Below are positions 28,992 to 40,806 of a stretch of DNA of 64,000 bases, piece by piece. Origin of the DNA: Pseudomonas saudimassiliensis (GTDB lineage: Bacteria; Pseudomonadota; Gammaproteobacteria; Pseudomonadales; Pseudomonadaceae); the NCBI RefSeq assembly GCF_000939975.1, contig NZ_LK391969.1, positions 2,053,953-2,117,952 of the forward strand, given 5' to 3'. Position 1 is the first letter of the stretch, and every line of letters begins with the position of its first letter. Position numbers and translations under genes: made by a program. A model generated the notes under the pieces. The model did no database searches. It was not told the origin of the DNA and saw nothing but the letters and a program-made list of their open reading frames with translations.

Positions 28992-29492
28992 TCAGGCCAG
29001 TGCGGCGAGGGCCTTTTCGTAGTCCGGCTCGTTGCCGATCTCCGATACCAGTTCGCTGTACAGCACCTTGTCGTTTTCATCCAGCACCACCACGGCGCGG
29101 GCAGCCAGACCGGCCATGGGGCCGTCTTCGATGGCTACACCGTAGTTGCGGATGAACTCGCCGCCCCGCAGGGTGGACAGGTTGACCACGTTGTCCAGGC
29201 CTTCGGCGGCGCAGAAGCGTTTCTGGGCAAACGGCAGGTCCGCCGAAATGCACAGCACCACGGTGTTGGGCAGGCTGCCGGCCTTGCTGTTGAAGGTGCG
29301 CACGGAGGTCGCACAGGTCGGGGTGTCAACGCTGGGGAAGATGTTCAGAATCTTGCGCTTGCCGGCGAACGAAGACAGGTCCACATCGTTCAGGTCCAGA
29401 CCGACCAGGCTGAATGCCGGAGCATTGTCGCCGGCGGACGGGAATTGGCCGCCAAGGGTAACGGGGTTGCCATGCAATGTAACATTCGACAT
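28992..29492 (-). CDS. tpx: Thiol peroxidase Tpx
   Basis: A 166-residue atypical 2-Cys peroxiredoxin that reduces lipid and other hydroperoxides using thioredoxin. The peroxidatic cysteine is C60 ([15 protein letters not shown]) and the resolving one C94 (KRFCAAEGL), exactly the E. coli Tpx spacing of 34. Length is standard. It starts 31 bp after tamB would begin its terminal codons on the same strand side, but has its own promoter space only upstream at 29493-29523, so co-transcription from tamB is possible. Confidence 0.96.
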   Translation of the reverse strand: MSNVTLHGNPVTLGGQFPSAGDNAPAFSLVGLDLNDVDLSSFAGKRKILNIFPSVDTPTCATSVRTFNSKAGSLPNTVVLCISADLPFAQKRFCAAEGLDNVVNLSTLRGGEFIRNYGVAIEDGPMAGLAARAVVVLDENDKVLYSELVSEIGNEPDYEKALAALA

Positions 29493-29523
29493 TTGAAACT
29501 CCTTCAGTCTCGCAGGTGATGCA

Positions 29524-32500
29524 TCAGAAATCGATGCGGTAGAAAAAATCCAGGGAGCTGGCCAGGCCGCCCACCGCTTCCAGATACAGGCGTTTGGTCA
29601 GGTCGTAGCGCACAGCCAAGCGGTTTGCCTGTTCAAATACCCCTACACCATAGCGCAGACTCAGGCGCTCGGTGAGATAACCGGTGGCGACCACACTGGT
29701 GGTCAGGCCGCTGCCTTCGGTATCCAGCTGGAAGTCGTCGATGCCCAGCGAGCCGGCAATGTTCTTGGCCAATGGCGTGCTGCCGGCCATTCCCAAGGCC
29801 AGGGCCGCCTGGCCCAGCAGGTTGCTGTCGCCCGTGTCGGCGCCCAGCGGACGGCCGAGAATCAGGTAGGCCAGGGCCTGCTCCTGGGCCATGGTCGGCT
29901 CGGAAAACACTTCCGAAATCGGCGCGTCAGCCGGCCCGGTCAGCCGCAGTCCGGCGATGACATCATCCACTCGGCGGATCGCCTCGATATCCAGGTAAGG
30001 CTTGCTCACCGGGCCGGCGAACAGGATCTGCGCGCGGCGTAGTTCCAACCGTTGACCGTAGCCGCGGAAGCGGCCATCAAGAATGTTCAGGTTGCCGGCT
30101 GCGGTCATGTTTTCCCGCACATGCAGCTGGCCGCTGAGCCGCCCGGTCAGTCCGAAGCCGCTGAAATTCAACTGATCGCCGATCGCCAGCTGGATGCCCA
30201 TGGTGATCCCCAGCGGCAGCGATTCCTCCATTTCTTCGGTAGCACCGATGATTTCCGCGTCCGCCGACACCCGCACGGCCGCCGGCGGCAGCTCCCGCAC
30301 GGTGATATCCCCTTCAGGGATGGCGATGGTACCGGTGATGGCCAGATTGTTGTCCGCCAGGCCAATGTGCAGATCGGGGCTGGCCAGCAAATCGGCGTAG
30401 GGGTCGACCCTCACCGGCAGGTCACTGCCAGTGAGGCTGATATCTACCGCGAGCGCCGGTGCCCAGGCCGCGGTACCGCCAATCCGGCCCTGCCCTTCAC
30501 CGCTGATCCATTGACCGTCGAGCTCCGCCTGCTGGCCGGTGATACCCACCCGCAGTTGCAATTGCTCGAAACTGACCGGCAGCTCCGGGCCGCTGATCTG
30601 CGCATCGCTGAGGTGAATATCCCCCTGGACCAGGGGCTCGGTGAGGGTGCCGGCCAGCGTGCCCAAGCCCACCAGGTCACCGTTGAGGGTATCGACCTGG
30701 GGCAGGAATGGCCGCAGGATATCCAGCTGCACATCGCGCAACTCAAAGCGACCATCCAGCTGTTGGGCGCCCCCTGGATCGGTAATGTTCGCCAGCACCT
30801 CCAAATTGCCGAGTCCTTCGCTGATCAACTGCAACTGGCTGCGGGCGCGATCGGGGTCGAGCTGGGTGGTGAACTCGAGGGTTTCATACGGGAAGGTCAA
30901 TTGCTGGTCCGGGTTACTCACCCGCAGCTCCCCGTTGCGGCTGCTGACCAGTACATTGGCCCGCGGCTCTGCGTCCACCGCCTGGCGGAACTGCGCTTCG
31001 GCATCGAGGGTTGCATCCCAGATGAGGTCTTCCGGCAGCCACTCCTGCAACGACGCCAGCGGGAAGTCCGCCAGGCGGACGTCGATCTGCCGGTCGGGCA
31101 TCAGCCGCTGCTCGCCGTTGAAACACAGCTGGCTTTGCAAATGGCTCCAGCAGTGGGCGCCCAAGCGCAACTCACCGTTGGCCAGCCGATAACTGAGGGC
31201 CGCGGCGTCGTTCAGTTGCCAGACCATTTCTTCGGCGGCAAGGGTTCCTGCGCGCAACTGGCCCCGCCAGCGCTCCTCGTTCAGACTGCCGGTCAGCCGG
31301 GTATCCAGTTCGACGACGCCACCCTGCAGATCCAACGCCAGATGGTGCGCGGCGCGGTTGCCGTCGAATACCAGGCTGAGGTCCCCCAGTCGCGTATCGC
31401 CGTTGCGCATGCGCGTGGCCGTCAGGTTCAGAGTGCCGGGCAGTTGGTCGCTGAGGGTCACCCGCCCCTCTGCGGTCAGCGCCGCCAGGCCAAATTCGGC
31501 AAAGCCCACCCGCTCGCCCTGCAACGCGACGCTGACTGTCGGGGCGCTGGCCGACCCGCTGGCCCTGGCATCGCCGACCAGGCTACCGGATAGCCCCGGC
31601 CATAGCGTCGCCATCCGCACCAGATTGATATCGAAGCGGCCGGTGACGGTCTGTCCCCATTGGCCTGCCCCGCTGATACGGTTGTCACCCTGGCGCAGCA
31701 GCAGATCGCTGACCTGCCAGGTGTCGGCCGTATTGGCGAGGGCGCCGGAAAGCTCCAGGGGCTGGCTGCGGAGCGTGCCTGCCAGTGCCCAGTCGGCCTG
31801 CAACTGCAGTTGCTCATCAACCATACTGCCGGAACTGGTGACCGGCCCACTCAGCGAGCCGGGCAATTCGGCGACGAACAACTGGGGATTCAGCTCGTCG
31901 AGCAGCAACTCCACATCCCAGGCAATACCGCCGAGCAGCTCGAGTACCGCTTCGCCACTGAGGCTGCCACGATCGGTGGTCAATGACAGGGGCGCAATAT
32001 TGATCCGTTCCGGCGTGCCGGCCAGCGTCAGTTCGAGGTCGGCCTCCTGATCCCGTACGCCGCCCAGGCGGGCTTTCAACCCGGCAGTGAAAGCGGTATC
32101 CCGCAGGCTGGCCTCCAGGTTCAGGCGGTGTATTTCCAGGTCGCCGATGTCCTGGGGATACAGCCACTGCCAGGGGAACGCCTCCATGGCGACTTGGGCA
32201 TCGGCGCTGAGCTGCTCCCCCCAGGCCGCCTCACCGGTAAGGGCGAGCGCCCGTTCCGGCTGCTCGGCCACTGCCAGCCGCAGGTTCAAGCCGGACACGC
32301 CGGTGGTCATGACCAGCCCGCCCAGCGTCAGGTCAACCCTGCCCCCTTCGCCCGGCAGATGACCGGTGGCCCGCAGGTTTATGCCCTGCTCCAGGTCCCC
32401 GGCCAGGTTCAGTATCAGGTCGTTCAGGGTCAGCGAAGGCGGCAGCGACTGCAGGGCCAGGAATGCCTCCCCTTGCCACTGGGCGGTCAAGGGCAGCTCG

Positions 32501-33249
32501 GCCTGCAGTGGTTGCACCGCGGCGGTCAGACGCCCTGGCAGATAGCCGCTGCTGCGGGCGTCCAATTGCAATTGCGTCAGACTGCCGTCGAGCCGGGCCT
32601 GGACCTGCCAGGGCTGCGCGTCCATGGGCGGCAGGGTCAGGTCGGCGGTCACCCGCAGCGGCCACTCGCCGCTCATGCGCAGGTCACCTTCCACATCCCA
32701 ACTCAGGTCGGGGCCCTGGCCACGGAAGTGAGTGATATGCACCCGGTCGCCACTGGCCTGGGCCTGCAAGGTGATATCGGTAAGCAATGCTTCGTCGCTG
32801 TTGAGCCATATTTCGCCAATGCGCGCCTCCTGCAGGCGCACGCCCAGCGGCAGGTGGATATCCGGCAGGGTAATATCCTGGCGGGGCTCCTCTGGCGTAT
32901 CGGTAGGCGTGGTGCGCACGTCGATGCGTTCCGCCGCCAGCAGGTCGATACACAGGCGCTTGCCGCGCAGGCAGCCCAGCGACCAGGACAGCTCCAGATC
33001 GTCAATGGTCAGCTCCATGCCACTGTCGCTGTCGCGCCACACCATCTGGGAGAAACGCCAGCCGCGCCATAGCTGGCCGCTTTCAAACTGCAGCTCCAGG
33101 CGCGGCTCCATGCCTGGCAGCTTACTGAATAGCCAGCGGTTCGCCCCTTCGCTGGACAGTGCCGCCAACAGGATCACCACCAGCAACAACGGTACAACCA
33201 GCAGAATGATCAACCCGCGCAACAGCGCCTTGAGCAGGAACCCGGTCAC
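29524..33249 (-). CDS. tamB: Translocation and assembly module protein TamB
   Basis: A 1241-residue inner-membrane-anchored periplasmic protein: one transmembrane helix at about 7-30, a long beta-helical body and the conserved DUF490 C-terminus ([20 protein letters not shown], then [16 protein letters not shown], ending FYRIDF). TamB works with TamA in outer-membrane protein insertion and in phospholipid transport to the outer membrane. It begins with GTG overlapping the tamA stop by four bases, confirming an operon. Length is typical. Confidence 0.95.
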   Translation of the reverse strand: MTGFLLKALLRGLIILLVVPLLLVVILLAALSSEGANRWLFSKLPGMEPRLELQFESGQLWRGWRFSQMVWRDSDSGMELTIDDLELSWSLGCLRGKRLCIDLLAAERIDVRTTPTDTPEEPRQDITLPDIHLPLGVRLQEARIGEIWLNSDEALLTDITLQAQASGDRVHITHFRGQGPDLSWDVEGDLRMSGEWPLRVTADLTLPPMDAQPWQVQARLDGSLTQLQLDARSSGYLPGRLTAAVQPLQAELPLTAQWQGEAFLALQSLPPSLTLNDLILNLAGDLEQGINLRATGHLPGEGGRVDLTLGGLVMTTGVSGLNLRLAVAEQPERALALTGEAAWGEQLSADAQVAMEAFPWQWLYPQDIGDLEIHRLNLEASLRDTAFTAGLKARLGGVRDQEADLELTLAGTPERINIAPLSLTTDRGSLSGEAVLELLGGIAWDVELLLDELNPQLFVAELPGSLSGPVTSSGSMVDEQLQLQADWALAGTLRSQPLELSGALANTADTWQVSDLLLRQGDNRISGAGQWGQTVTGRFDINLVRMATLWPGLSGSLVGDARASGSASAPTVSVALQGERVGFAEFGLAALTAEGRVTLSDQLPGTLNLTATRMRNGDTRLGDLSLVFDGNRAAHHLALDLQGGVVELDTRLTGSLNEERWRGQLRAGTLAAEEMVWQLNDAAALSYRLANGELRLGAHCWSHLQSQLCFNGEQRLMPDRQIDVRLADFPLASLQEWLPEDLIWDATLDAEAQFRQAVDAEPRANVLVSSRNGELRVSNPDQQLTFPYETLEFTTQLDPDRARSQLQLISEGLGNLEVLANITDPGGAQQLDGRFELRDVQLDILRPFLPQVDTLNGDLVGLGTLAGTLTEPLVQGDIHLSDAQISGPELPVSFEQLQLRVGITGQQAELDGQWISGEGQGRIGGTAAWAPALAVDISLTGSDLPVRVDPYADLLASPDLHIGLADNNLAITGTIAIPEGDITVRELPPAAVRVSADAEIIGATEEMEESLPLGITMGIQLAIGDQLNFSGFGLTGRLSGQLHVRENMTAAGNLNILDGRFRGYGQRLELRRAQILFAGPVSKPYLDIEAIRRVDDVIAGLRLTGPADAPISEVFSEPTMAQEQALAYLILGRPLGADTGDSNLLGQAALALGMAGSTPLAKNIAGSLGIDDFQLDTEGSGLTTSVVATGYLTERLSLRYGVGVFEQANRLAVRYDLTKRLYLEAVGGLASSLDFFYRIDF

Positions 33250-34952
33250 AGTTCGGCTCCCATGGAGAAGTGAATACGGAAGCCCTCATCCGGATCGCTG
33301 ACCGATCTGGCAAGGTCCAGGCGGATGGGCCCGACCGGTGATACCCAGCGGATACCCACACCGGTACTGGTCTTCATCGGATCGTCCCAGGTGTCCACGG
33401 CATTACCGTGATCGACGAAGACCGCGGCCCGCCATTTCGGCTTGAATTCGTACTGGTATTCGGCACTCGTCGCCAGCAGATACCGGCCACCGATGCGCTC
33501 ACCGGTTTCATCGGTAGGTGCCAGGGTGCGGTAATCGTAGCCCCGGACACTCTGGTCACCCCCGGCAAAGAACCGCAGCGACGGCGGCACACTGGCGAAG
33601 CCGTCGCTGGCGATGCCGCCAAGCTGGGCCCGCGCGAGGAAACGGTGATTGTCCCACAGGGTATAGAGGCCCTTGGCGGCGAGGTTCAGGCGCACGAAGT
33701 CGATATCCGACAGCACGCCGGCCTTGGCTCCTTGCAGGTCCATCATCAGGCTATGGCCGCGGCTCGGGTCCATGCTGTTGTCACTGACGGTGCGTTGAAA
33801 GCCCAGGCTGGGGATCAGCAGGGTACTGCGTCCGGAGTCGTCCCCCAGGGAGTAACGCTCCTGCTCCAGGCGCAGGCCAATGCTGCGGTTCCAGCCATTG
33901 TTCAGGCGCCGCTGCAGCAGGCCACCCAGCACCATGCTCTGGCTTTCGACGTCGTCGATATCCTCGCGCTGCCATCCGGAAAAGAAGCGTAGGTGGCTGG
34001 ATTGCGGCGGCGTCAGCGGGATCTGGTACCAGGAGGTGATCTTCTGGCGTGGCGCGGCCAGTTCCAGCTCGGCACCGCGACTGTGGCCGCGGGAATTGAG
34101 CCAATGCTGGGTCCAGTCCGCCTTGACGCGGGGGCCCACGTCGGTGGAGAAGCCGCCGCCAAAACCCAGGGAGTGAGGTTTGCGCGCCTTCAGGTCAGCC
34201 TGCACGGGGATTTCACCATCCACCGCCAGGTCAGCCGGCGCGGTCACCTGGACGGCCTCGAAGTAGCCGCTGGCAAGCAGCTCCCGGTTGAATTCGGCGA
34301 GCAGGTCCGCCTCGTAGGGCACCCCGTTGCGAAAGGGCACCATGCGCTGCAACAGATCGAGGTCAAAGGGCGTTTCGGAAAAGCTCACCTCGCCCAAGCG
34401 GTATCGCTCCCCGGTGTCGTAGCGCAGGACGACATCCGCCAGGTTCTCCTCCACGTCAATCAACAGGCGGTTCTCGAGAAACTCGGCGGAAAAGTAACCA
34501 TATTGCAGCGCCTGGTTCTGCAGCAGGCTCTTGGTGTCCTCGTAATGACCATGGTGCAGTTGGGCACCCGGCATCATGTGCCGGCTCGGGGGGAAGCTGA
34601 AATACTCGGTACCCTGTCCCGCCCCGCTCACTTCAAGAACAACGTCGTCGAGCAGCACCGGCTCACCGAGAGTCACCTCCAGCAGCAGGACCGGGTCGGT
34701 GTCATCGCCAATCACCCGGGGACGCACCTGGGGATGGTAATAGCCCAGCGCCTGCAGTGCGCTGATAGCCTGCTCCCTGCTCGATCGGGCCAGGCGCCAC
34801 ATGGCCTCCCGGCTGGGGGCTGTCACCGGCCCGATGAAGGCTTCGATGTTGTTGCGCGCAGCATCGTTGCGCGGTTCGACCTGCACCTTCAGCTCCCCAC
34901 GGGCGGCGGAACCGAGAAGCAGCAGTGCCAGCAGTAATACAAAACGGACCAT
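33246..34952 (-). CDS. tamA: Translocation and assembly module protein TamA (Omp85 family)
   Basis: A 568-residue outer-membrane protein with a signal peptide (to about GSAARG), three POTRA-like repeats (about 25-260, for example [25 protein letters not shown]) and a C-terminal Omp85 barrel with [17 protein letters not shown] near lid loop 6. The ATG at 34952 is preferred over an in-frame TTG at 34970 as it begins the signal sequence. Divergent from xthA. Confidence 0.95.
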   Translation of the reverse strand: MVRFVLLLALLLLGSAARGELKVQVEPRNDAARNNIEAFIGPVTAPSREAMWRLARSSREQAISALQALGYYHPQVRPRVIGDDTDPVLLLEVTLGEPVLLDDVVLEVSGAGQGTEYFSFPPSRHMMPGAQLHHGHYEDTKSLLQNQALQYGYFSAEFLENRLLIDVEENLADVVLRYDTGERYRLGEVSFSETPFDLDLLQRMVPFRNGVPYEADLLAEFNRELLASGYFEAVQVTAPADLAVDGEIPVQADLKARKPHSLGFGGGFSTDVGPRVKADWTQHWLNSRGHSRGAELELAAPRQKITSWYQIPLTPPQSSHLRFFSGWQREDIDDVESQSMVLGGLLQRRLNNGWNRSIGLRLEQERYSLGDDSGRSTLLIPSLGFQRTVSDNSMDPSRGHSLMMDLQGAKAGVLSDIDFVRLNLAAKGLYTLWDNHRFLARAQLGGIASDGFASVPPSLRFFAGGDQSVRGYDYRTLAPTDETGERIGGRYLLATSAEYQYEFKPKWRAAVFVDHGNAVDTWDDPMKTSTGVGIRWVSPVGPIRLDLARSVSDPDEGFRIHFSMGAEL

Positions 34953-35109
34953 ATTCAGTTCCAGCTTCAAAATGGCATCGTGGTTCAGCGCTTCTCAACC
35001 TGCCGGAAGGGTTGTTACGGCCATGTACCGCCTGGGAATGCTAACATGCCCAGCGATCCAGGCCGATATGCATTGCGGCTTATTCCGTTTGTTCAGGATA
35101 GGAACTCTG

Positions 35110-35925
35110 ATGAAAGTTGTATCGTTCAATATCAACGGCTTGCGTGCCCGTCCCCACCAATTGCAAGCGCTGGTCGACAAGCACGCACCCGATGTCATCG
35201 GCCTTCAGGAAACCAAGGTGGACGATCCCGCCTTCCCCCTGGAGTCGGTCCAGGCGCTGGGTTATCACGTGCATTTTCATGGACAGAAAGGCCACTACGG
35301 CGTGGCATTGCTCACCCGTGAAGAGCCGATCTGGGTACGCAAGGGTTTTCCCAGCGACAACGAGGAGGCGCAATGCCGCATGATCAGCGCCGCAGTTCCC
35401 TGCTCCGATGGCACGCCGCTGGTGGTCTTCAATGGGTATTTTCCCCAAGGTGAAAGCCGCGCCCACCCGATCAAGTTTCCGGCCAAGACCCGGTTCTATG
35501 CCGATCTCCAGCGTCATCTCGAACAGGAGTTTTCGACCGATCAGCGGATAGTGGTGATGGGGGATCTGAACATTTCGCCAGAGGACTGTGATATCGGAAT
35601 TGGCGAGGCCAATGCCAAGCGCTGGCTGCGCACCGGCAAATGCAGTTTCCTGCCAGAAGAGCGGGAGTGGCTGCAGCGGCTCAAGGATTGGGGGCTGATC
35701 GATACCTTCCGGCATATGCACCCCGATGTGGATGATCGTTTCAGCTGGTTTGATTACCGCAGCCGGGGATTCGAGGATGACCCCAAGCGCGGCCTGCGTA
35801 TCGACCTGGTCATGGCCAGTCGCGGCCTGATCGACCAGTGCGTCGACACTGGCATCGACTACGAGATCCGTGGCATGGAAAAGCCCTCGGACCACGCGCC
35901 GGTCTGGGCCAGTTTCAAGCTCTGA
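35110..35925 (+). CDS. xthA: Exodeoxyribonuclease III
   Basis: A 271-residue AP endonuclease/3'-exonuclease of base-excision repair. Catalytic segments are [23 protein letters not shown] (metal-binding Glu), [26 protein letters not shown] and the terminal [10 protein letters not shown] with the catalytic Asp-His. The start at 35110 matches the family start [14 protein letters not shown]; longer open frame upstream is not used. Confidence 0.96.
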   Translation: MKVVSFNINGLRARPHQLQALVDKHAPDVIGLQETKVDDPAFPLESVQALGYHVHFHGQKGHYGVALLTREEPIWVRKGFPSDNEEAQCRMISAAVPCSDGTPLVVFNGYFPQGESRAHPIKFPAKTRFYADLQRHLEQEFSTDQRIVVMGDLNISPEDCDIGIGEANAKRWLRTGKCSFLPEEREWLQRLKDWGLIDTFRHMHPDVDDRFSWFDYRSRGFEDDPKRGLRIDLVMASRGLIDQCVDTGIDYEIRGMEKPSDHAPVWASFKL

Positions 35926-35932
35926 AGCGTGC

Positions 35933-35964
35933 AGGCGACGGTGCCGCTATCGGTACCGTCGCCT
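35933..35964. terminator. Bidirectional hairpin between xthA and clpA
   Basis: Outer arms AGGCGACGGT (35933-35942) and ACCGTCGCCT (35955-35964) with an inner GCCG/CGGT extension and CTAT loop, a 14-bp stem between convergent genes. No T-run is present. Confidence 0.55.
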
Positions 35965-35970
35965 ACCCTG

Positions 35971-38235
35971 TCAGGCCATTTCCTCTTCCGGTACATCCAG
36001 TACCAGTTCACCGTCACGCAAGGTGACATGGACGGTACCGCCGTGCTCGGCCAGATCCCCGAACAGGATCTGCTCGGCCAGCGGCCGCTTGATCCGGTCC
36101 TGGATCAGGCGGGCCATCGGACGGGCCCCCATCAGCGGATCATAACCATGCTCCACCAGCCAGTTGCGCGCATCCTCGTCCACGTCCAGCAGCACATGCT
36201 TGTCCTCCAGCTGCGCCTGCAGCTCGGTGAGGAACTTGTCGACCACGAACTTGACGCTGTCGTGACTGAGCTGGCCAAACTGGATGATGGCATCCAGACG
36301 GTTGCGGAACTCCGGCGTGAAGGTCTTCTTGATCACCTCCATCGCATCGGTGGTGTGATCCTGGGTGGTGAAACCGATCGACGACCGGGCCATGGATTCC
36401 GCCCCGGCGTTGGTGGTCAACACGATGATCACGTTCCGGAAATCCGCCTTGCGACCGTTGTTGTCGGTCAGGGTACCGTGGTCCATTACCTGCAGCAGCA
36501 GGTTGAAGACTTCCGGATGCGCCTTCTCGATCTCGTCCAGCAGCAGGACGCAATGGGGCGTCTTGTTGATGGCCTCGGTGAGCAGGCCGCCCTGGTCAAA
36601 GCCCACGTAACCGGGCGGTGCCCCGATCAGCCGCGACACGGTATGGCGCTCCATGTATTCGGACATATCGAACCGCAGCAGTTCCACGCCCAGGCTCTTG
36701 GCCAACTGGCGGGTGACCTCGGTCTTGCCCACCCCGGTGGGGCCAGCGAACAGGAAGGAGCCCACCGGCTTGTCGGCTGATTTCAGGCCGGCGCGAGACA
36801 GCTTGATCGCGGTGCTGAGGGCGTCGATCGCCTGGTCCTGGCCGAACACCACCAGCTTCAGGTCACGCTCCAGGTTCTTCAGCAGCTCCTTGTCGCTGGT
36901 GGAGACATGCTTCGGTGGAATGCGGGCGATCTTGGCAACGATGGCTTCGACCTCCGCCACATCGATACACTCGGGCCGCTCCTCCTGCGGCTTCAACCGC
37001 TGGTAGGCGCCCGCCTCGTCAATCACGTCGATGGCCTTGTCGGGCATATGCCGGTCGTTGATATAACGATCCGCCAGTTCCGCCGCAGCTTTCAGCGAGT
37101 CGTCGGTGTAGCGGATCCCGTGGTGATCCTCGAAGCGACTGCGCAGGCCCTTGAGGATCTGGATGGTGTCGCTGACCGAAGGCTCAACCACATCCACCTT
37201 CTGGAAGCGCCGAGCCAAGGCCCGGTCCTTCTCGAAGATGCCGCGGAACTCCTGGAAGGTGGTCGAGCCGATGCACCGGATCTCCCCGGAGGACAGCAGC
37301 GGCTTGAGGAGGTTGGACGCGTCCATGACGCCGCCGGAGGCAGCGCCCGCACCGATGATGGTGTGGATCTCATCGATGAACAGGATGGCCTGGGGGCGCT
37401 TCTTCAGCGCCTTGAGCAGCGCCTTGAAGCGCTTCTCGAAATCGCCGCGGTACTTGGTCCCGGCCAGCAGCGCACCGAGATCCAGTGAGTACACCACCGC
37501 CTCGGTCAGGATATCCGGTACCTCGCCATCGACGATGCGCTTGGCCAGGCCTTCGGCAATGGCCGTCTTGCCCACACCGGCCTCGCCGACCAGCAGCGGG
37601 TTGTTCTTGCGTCGCCGTACCAGGATCTGCGCGACCCGCTCGACCTCTGCCGCGCGACCGACCAAGGGATCGATACGACCCAGGCGGGCCTGCTCGTTCA
37701 GATTGCTGGCATAGGACTCCAGCGGGTTGTTGGCAGCCACTGCCTCGCCGCCCTCCTCGTCCAGATTCTCCTGCTCCGCCTGGCTCTCATTGTCATCGGG
37801 CACCTTGGAGATACCGTGGGAAATGAAATTGACGATATCGATACGGGCAATGTGCTGTTGCTTGAGGAAGAAAACCGCCTGGCTTTCCTGCTCGCTGAAA
37901 ATGGCCGCCAACACGTTGGCACCATTGACCTCGCCCTTGCCTGAGCTCTGTACGTGGAACACCGCCCGTTGCAGGACGCGCTGGAAGCCGAGCGTGGGCT
38001 GGGTTTCCCGTTCGCTGTCCTGGACCGGGATCAAGGGCGTGGTGGAGTCGATGAACTCGGTGAGTTCCCGACGCAACCGCTCCAGGTCCGCGCCGCAGGC
38101 GCGCAACACGGCTACTGCGGCCTGGTTGTCGAGCAAGGCCAGCAGCAGATGCTCGACAGTCATGAATTCATGGCGTTTGCTACGGGCATCCTTGAACGCC
38201 AGGTTCAGGGTGATCTCCAGATCTCGATTAAGCAT
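35971..38235 (-). CDS. clpA: ATP-dependent Clp protease ATP-binding subunit ClpA
   Basis: A 754-residue AAA+ unfoldase that feeds ClpP. An N-domain (1-140) precedes two ATPase modules: Walker A at 217-224 (GEAGVGKT) with Walker [11 protein letters not shown], and a second Walker A near 495 (GPTGVGKT) with [14 protein letters not shown]. Length and domain order are those of ClpA, not ClpB (no long middle coiled coil). It follows clpS by 33 bp on the same strand; ClpS is its adaptor. Confidence 0.97.
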   Translation of the reverse strand: MLNRDLEITLNLAFKDARSKRHEFMTVEHLLLALLDNQAAVAVLRACGADLERLRRELTEFIDSTTPLIPVQDSERETQPTLGFQRVLQRAVFHVQSSGKGEVNGANVLAAIFSEQESQAVFFLKQQHIARIDIVNFISHGISKVPDDNESQAEQENLDEEGGEAVAANNPLESYASNLNEQARLGRIDPLVGRAAEVERVAQILVRRRKNNPLLVGEAGVGKTAIAEGLAKRIVDGEVPDILTEAVVYSLDLGALLAGTKYRGDFEKRFKALLKALKKRPQAILFIDEIHTIIGAGAASGGVMDASNLLKPLLSSGEIRCIGSTTFQEFRGIFEKDRALARRFQKVDVVEPSVSDTIQILKGLRSRFEDHHGIRYTDDSLKAAAELADRYINDRHMPDKAIDVIDEAGAYQRLKPQEERPECIDVAEVEAIVAKIARIPPKHVSTSDKELLKNLERDLKLVVFGQDQAIDALSTAIKLSRAGLKSADKPVGSFLFAGPTGVGKTEVTRQLAKSLGVELLRFDMSEYMERHTVSRLIGAPPGYVGFDQGGLLTEAINKTPHCVLLLDEIEKAHPEVFNLLLQVMDHGTLTDNNGRKADFRNVIIVLTTNAGAESMARSSIGFTTQDHTTDAMEVIKKTFTPEFRNRLDAIIQFGQLSHDSVKFVVDKFLTELQAQLEDKHVLLDVDEDARNWLVEHGYDPLMGARPMARLIQDRIKRPLAEQILFGDLAEHGGTVHVTLRDGELVLDVPEEEMA

Positions 38236-38268
38236 ACTGCCCCCTCGTCTGCGACTTCGGTCGCTTTA

Positions 38269-38619
38269 TTACGCTTCGCGTTCTATCTGACACATCAATG
38301 GGTGCTGGCATTCCCTGGCATATTCATTTACCTGAGCTGCCTTGGTCTCGGCTACATCTCGAGAATAGACTCCGCAGACAGCTCTGCCCTCAGTATGGAC
38401 CCTAAGCATGATCTGTGTAGCCTTTTCCCGATTCAGCATGAAGAAGACCTCCAGCACCTCGACGACGAAGTCCATCGGCGTGTAATCATCGTTGAGCATA
38501 ATGACCTGATAACGGGCTGGAGGTTGCAGTTCGGGCTTTCCGGTCTGCACCGCCAGGCCATCATCTTCCTCGTGCTCCGGTTGACCCGGCCCTTGCATGA
38601 ACGTTAGTAAAATTTCCAT
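38269..38619 (-). CDS. clpS: ClpA adaptor protein ClpS
   Basis: A 116-residue N-end-rule adaptor that delivers substrates with bulky N-terminal residues to ClpA. The hallmark [20 protein letters not shown] and the hydrophobic pocket region with [13 protein letters not shown] are intact. The N-terminal extension (about 35 residues) is variable in the family; an internal Met at position 8 is an alternative start. Divergent from cspD, with the shared regulatory space at 38620-38829. Confidence 0.95.
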   Translation of the reverse strand: MEILLTFMQGPGQPEHEEDDGLAVQTGKPELQPPARYQVIMLNDDYTPMDFVVEVLEVFFMLNREKATQIMLRVHTEGRAVCGVYSRDVAETKAAQVNEYARECQHPLMCQIEREA

Positions 38620-38829
38620 CTCGGCAAATATCTTCTAATCACTGTGACTGTCAGGCTACAGCCAAAATGTGCACTGGTACACAGCTTGCCAGTCCTCATC
38701 TTGACTAATCCCGATTCAATGTTAATAAGTGTAACAAGCTGATACGCAATACGTCATTTTCGACATTTCGTGCCAGTGAGGTCATAGCGGGATTCACCAC
38801 CCAGTATGGGAACAGCAGAGGAATGCAGT

Positions 38830-39093
38830 ATGGAGATTGGTAAGGTCAAATGGTTCAACAATGCCAAAGGTTACGGCTTCGTCGTAGCCAATGGACGCAA
38901 TGAAGACCTTTTTGCCCACTACTCAGCTATCCAGATGGATGGGTACCGAACGCTCAAGGCAGGCCAGCCTGTACAGTTCGACATCATCCAGGGCCCCAAG
39001 GGCCTGCATGCAGTCAATATCCAGGCCGTGGGAGAGCCGGTCCGCAAGTCGACCGAGGAATCCGCAACGGTTGAGGTGGCGACACTTGTTTAA
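38830..39093 (+). CDS. cspD: Cold-shock-domain protein CspD
   Basis: An 87-residue protein with one cold-shock domain: RNP1 KGYGFVVA and RNP2 DLFAHYSAI. The 20-residue C-terminal extension beyond the domain and its position divergent from clpS-clpA are typical of CspD, an inhibitor of replication in stationary phase in E. coli. The start at 38830 matches the family; an earlier in-frame ATG at 38806 would add eight unconserved residues. Confidence 0.93.
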   Translation: MEIGKVKWFNNAKGYGFVVANGRNEDLFAHYSAIQMDGYRTLKAGQPVQFDIIQGPKGLHAVNIQAVGEPVRKSTEESATVEVATLV

Positions 39094-39137
39094 CTGATAC
39101 CTGCCCGCGTGATCCTCGCTGTACCGGGCATTCCAAT

Positions 39138-39169
39138 ACAGACAAGCCGGCATTCGCCGGCTTGTCTGT
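39138..39169. terminator. Bidirectional terminator between cspD and icd
   Basis: Perfect 14-bp arms ACAGACAAGCCGGC (39138-39151) and GCCGGCTTGTCTGT (39156-39169) with loop ATTC, between convergent genes. Tails are only partly T-rich. Confidence 0.75.
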
Positions 39170-39193
39170 TACTGCGTGTCGATAGCTGCGAAA

Positions 39194-40450
39194 TTACATT
39201 GCAGCAATCAGATCATCACCGAACTCGGAGCACTTGCGCAGTACTGCGCCGTCCATCAGACGCTCGAAGTCATAGGTAACCGTCTTGTTGGCGATAGCGC
39301 CTTCGGTACCCTTGATGATCAGGTCTGCCGCTTCTACCCAGCCCATGTGGCGCAGCATCATCTCTGCGGACAGGATCAGGGAACCGGGGTTGACCTTGTC
39401 CTGGCCAGCGTACTTGGGCGCAGTACCGTGGGTCGCTTCGAACATGGCAACCGAATCGGAGAGGTTGGCGCCCGGAGCGATACCGATACCGCCTACTTCC
39501 GCGGCCAGCGCGTCGGACAGGTAGTCACCGTTCAGGTTCAGGGTCGCGATCACGTCATACTCGGCCGGACGCAGCAGGATCTGCTGCAGCATGGCGTCGG
39601 CGATGGCGTCCTTCACGACAATGTTCTTGCCGGTGTTGGGGTTCTTGAACTGCATCCAGGGGCCGCCGTCCAGCAGCTCGGCGCCGAACTCGTCACGGGC
39701 CACTTCGTAGCCCCATTCCTTGAAGGCACCTTCGGTGAACTTCATGATGTTGCCCTTGTGAACGATAGTCACGGAGCTGCGATCATTGTCCACTGCGTAC
39801 TGCAGGGCCTTGCGAACCAGACGCTTGGTACCTTCCTGGGAAACCGGCTTGACGCCGATACCGCAGTTTTCGGTGAAGCGGATCTTGGTGACGCCCATTT
39901 CCTCGGTGAGGAACTTGATGACTTTCTCGGCTTCCGGGGAACCGGCCTTCCACTCGACACCGGCATAGATGTCTTCGGAGTTCTCACGGAAGATGACCAT
40001 GTCCACGTCGCCGGGGTTCTTGACCGGGCTGGGTACACCGGTGAACCAGCGAACCGGGCGCTGGCAAACGTACAGGTCCAGCTGCTGACGCAGGGCAACG
40101 TTCAGCGAGCGAATGCCGCCGCCTACGGGTGTGGTCAGGGGGCCCTTGATGGAAACCACGTAGTCCTTGACTGCGTGCAGGGTCTCTTCGGGCAGCCAGG
40201 TGTCCTGGTCATAGACCTGGGTGGCCTTCTCGCCGGCGAAAACTTCCATCCAGGAGATCTGGCGCTTGCCACCGTAGGCTTTTTCCACGGCTGCATCGAC
40301 TACCTTCATCATGACCGGGGAAATATCAACGCCGATGCCGTCACCTTCAATGTAAGGGATGATCGGGTTGTCAGGAACGTTCAGGGAGAAGTCGGCGTTA
40401 ACGGTAATTTTGTCGCCGCTCGCCGGCACCTGGATCTTTTGGTATCCCAT
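39194..40450 (-). CDS. icd: Isocitrate dehydrogenase (NADP-dependent)
   Basis: A 418-residue TCA-cycle enzyme converting isocitrate to 2-oxoglutarate. Substrate residues lie in [13 protein letters not shown], where S115 corresponds to the serine phosphorylated by AceK in E. coli. NADP-binding and metal segments include [23 protein letters not shown] and [20 protein letters not shown]. It is the E. coli-like homodimer type. The 356-bp upstream gap contains TGTAG-type palindromes also found in front of aceA, the competing glyoxylate-shunt enzyme. Confidence 0.97.
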   Translation of the reverse strand: MGYQKIQVPASGDKITVNADFSLNVPDNPIIPYIEGDGIGVDISPVMMKVVDAAVEKAYGGKRQISWMEVFAGEKATQVYDQDTWLPEETLHAVKDYVVSIKGPLTTPVGGGIRSLNVALRQQLDLYVCQRPVRWFTGVPSPVKNPGDVDMVIFRENSEDIYAGVEWKAGSPEAEKVIKFLTEEMGVTKIRFTENCGIGVKPVSQEGTKRLVRKALQYAVDNDRSSVTIVHKGNIMKFTEGAFKEWGYEVARDEFGAELLDGGPWMQFKNPNTGKNIVVKDAIADAMLQQILLRPAEYDVIATLNLNGDYLSDALAAEVGGIGIAPGANLSDSVAMFEATHGTAPKYAGQDKVNPGSLILSAEMMLRHMGWVEAADLIIKGTEGAIANKTVTYDFERLMDGAVLRKCSEFGDDLIAAM

Positions 40451-40535
40451 TTGTGACTCCGTTGTGTGTCGTTGTCAGTGAAGATCCGGACGGTTGGTCC
40501 GAATCGGAAGAATACGGTTTGGTGGGCCGTATTGT

Positions 40536-40550
40536 TGTAGTTTTCCTACA
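40536..40550 (-). promoter_or_regulatory. 15-bp TGTAG-N5-CTACA palindrome upstream of icd
   Basis: TGTAGTTTTCCTACA lies 86-100 bp before the icd start. Length and core match the short site class reported for RccR at aceE in Pseudomonas fluorescens. The assignment is by motif only. Confidence 0.5.
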
Positions 40551-40637
40551 TAAAGTCACGCACTTTCATTGTGTTGGCCTGTTTTCACCGCACAAATAGC
40601 CCTGGATACAGTGTGACGGAGCTTGGCCAATCCAAAT

Positions 40638-40665
40638 ATGTAGTGAGGCTACATCCTCACTACAG
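40638..40665. promoter_or_regulatory. Long RccR-like operator between icd and nudJ
   Basis: TGTAGTG (40639-40645), 12 bp, CACTACA (40658-40664). Arm sequence and spacing are identical to the site upstream of aceA at 47061-47088. A CTACA inside the spacer (40649-40653) also creates a nested 15-bp TGTAG-N5-CTACA site. Confidence 0.6.
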
Positions 40666-40806
40666 GCGCTGATTGCGCTCCTCGCATCCTAGCCTTTTTT
40701 AACGCCAATGCCATCCCCTGGCAGCCTGCAGGGGCGTTGTTTCATCCCGGGCATTCACCGATCGAGCGGTTTACGGTACCCTGTCACCCTGAATCGGGAG
40801 TCATGC

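Noticed and set aside
27240..28992. Genomic island or prophage around the tyrosine recombinase
   Set aside because: Flanks are housekeeping genes, no tRNA, direct repeats, phage genes or composition shift were seen; only the recombinase itself supports mobility.
30052..31593. Long open frame (513 codons) on the plus strand opposite tamB
   Set aside because: It mirrors tamB codon phase in GC-rich DNA, has no family motif, and would cover only part of a well-supported gene.
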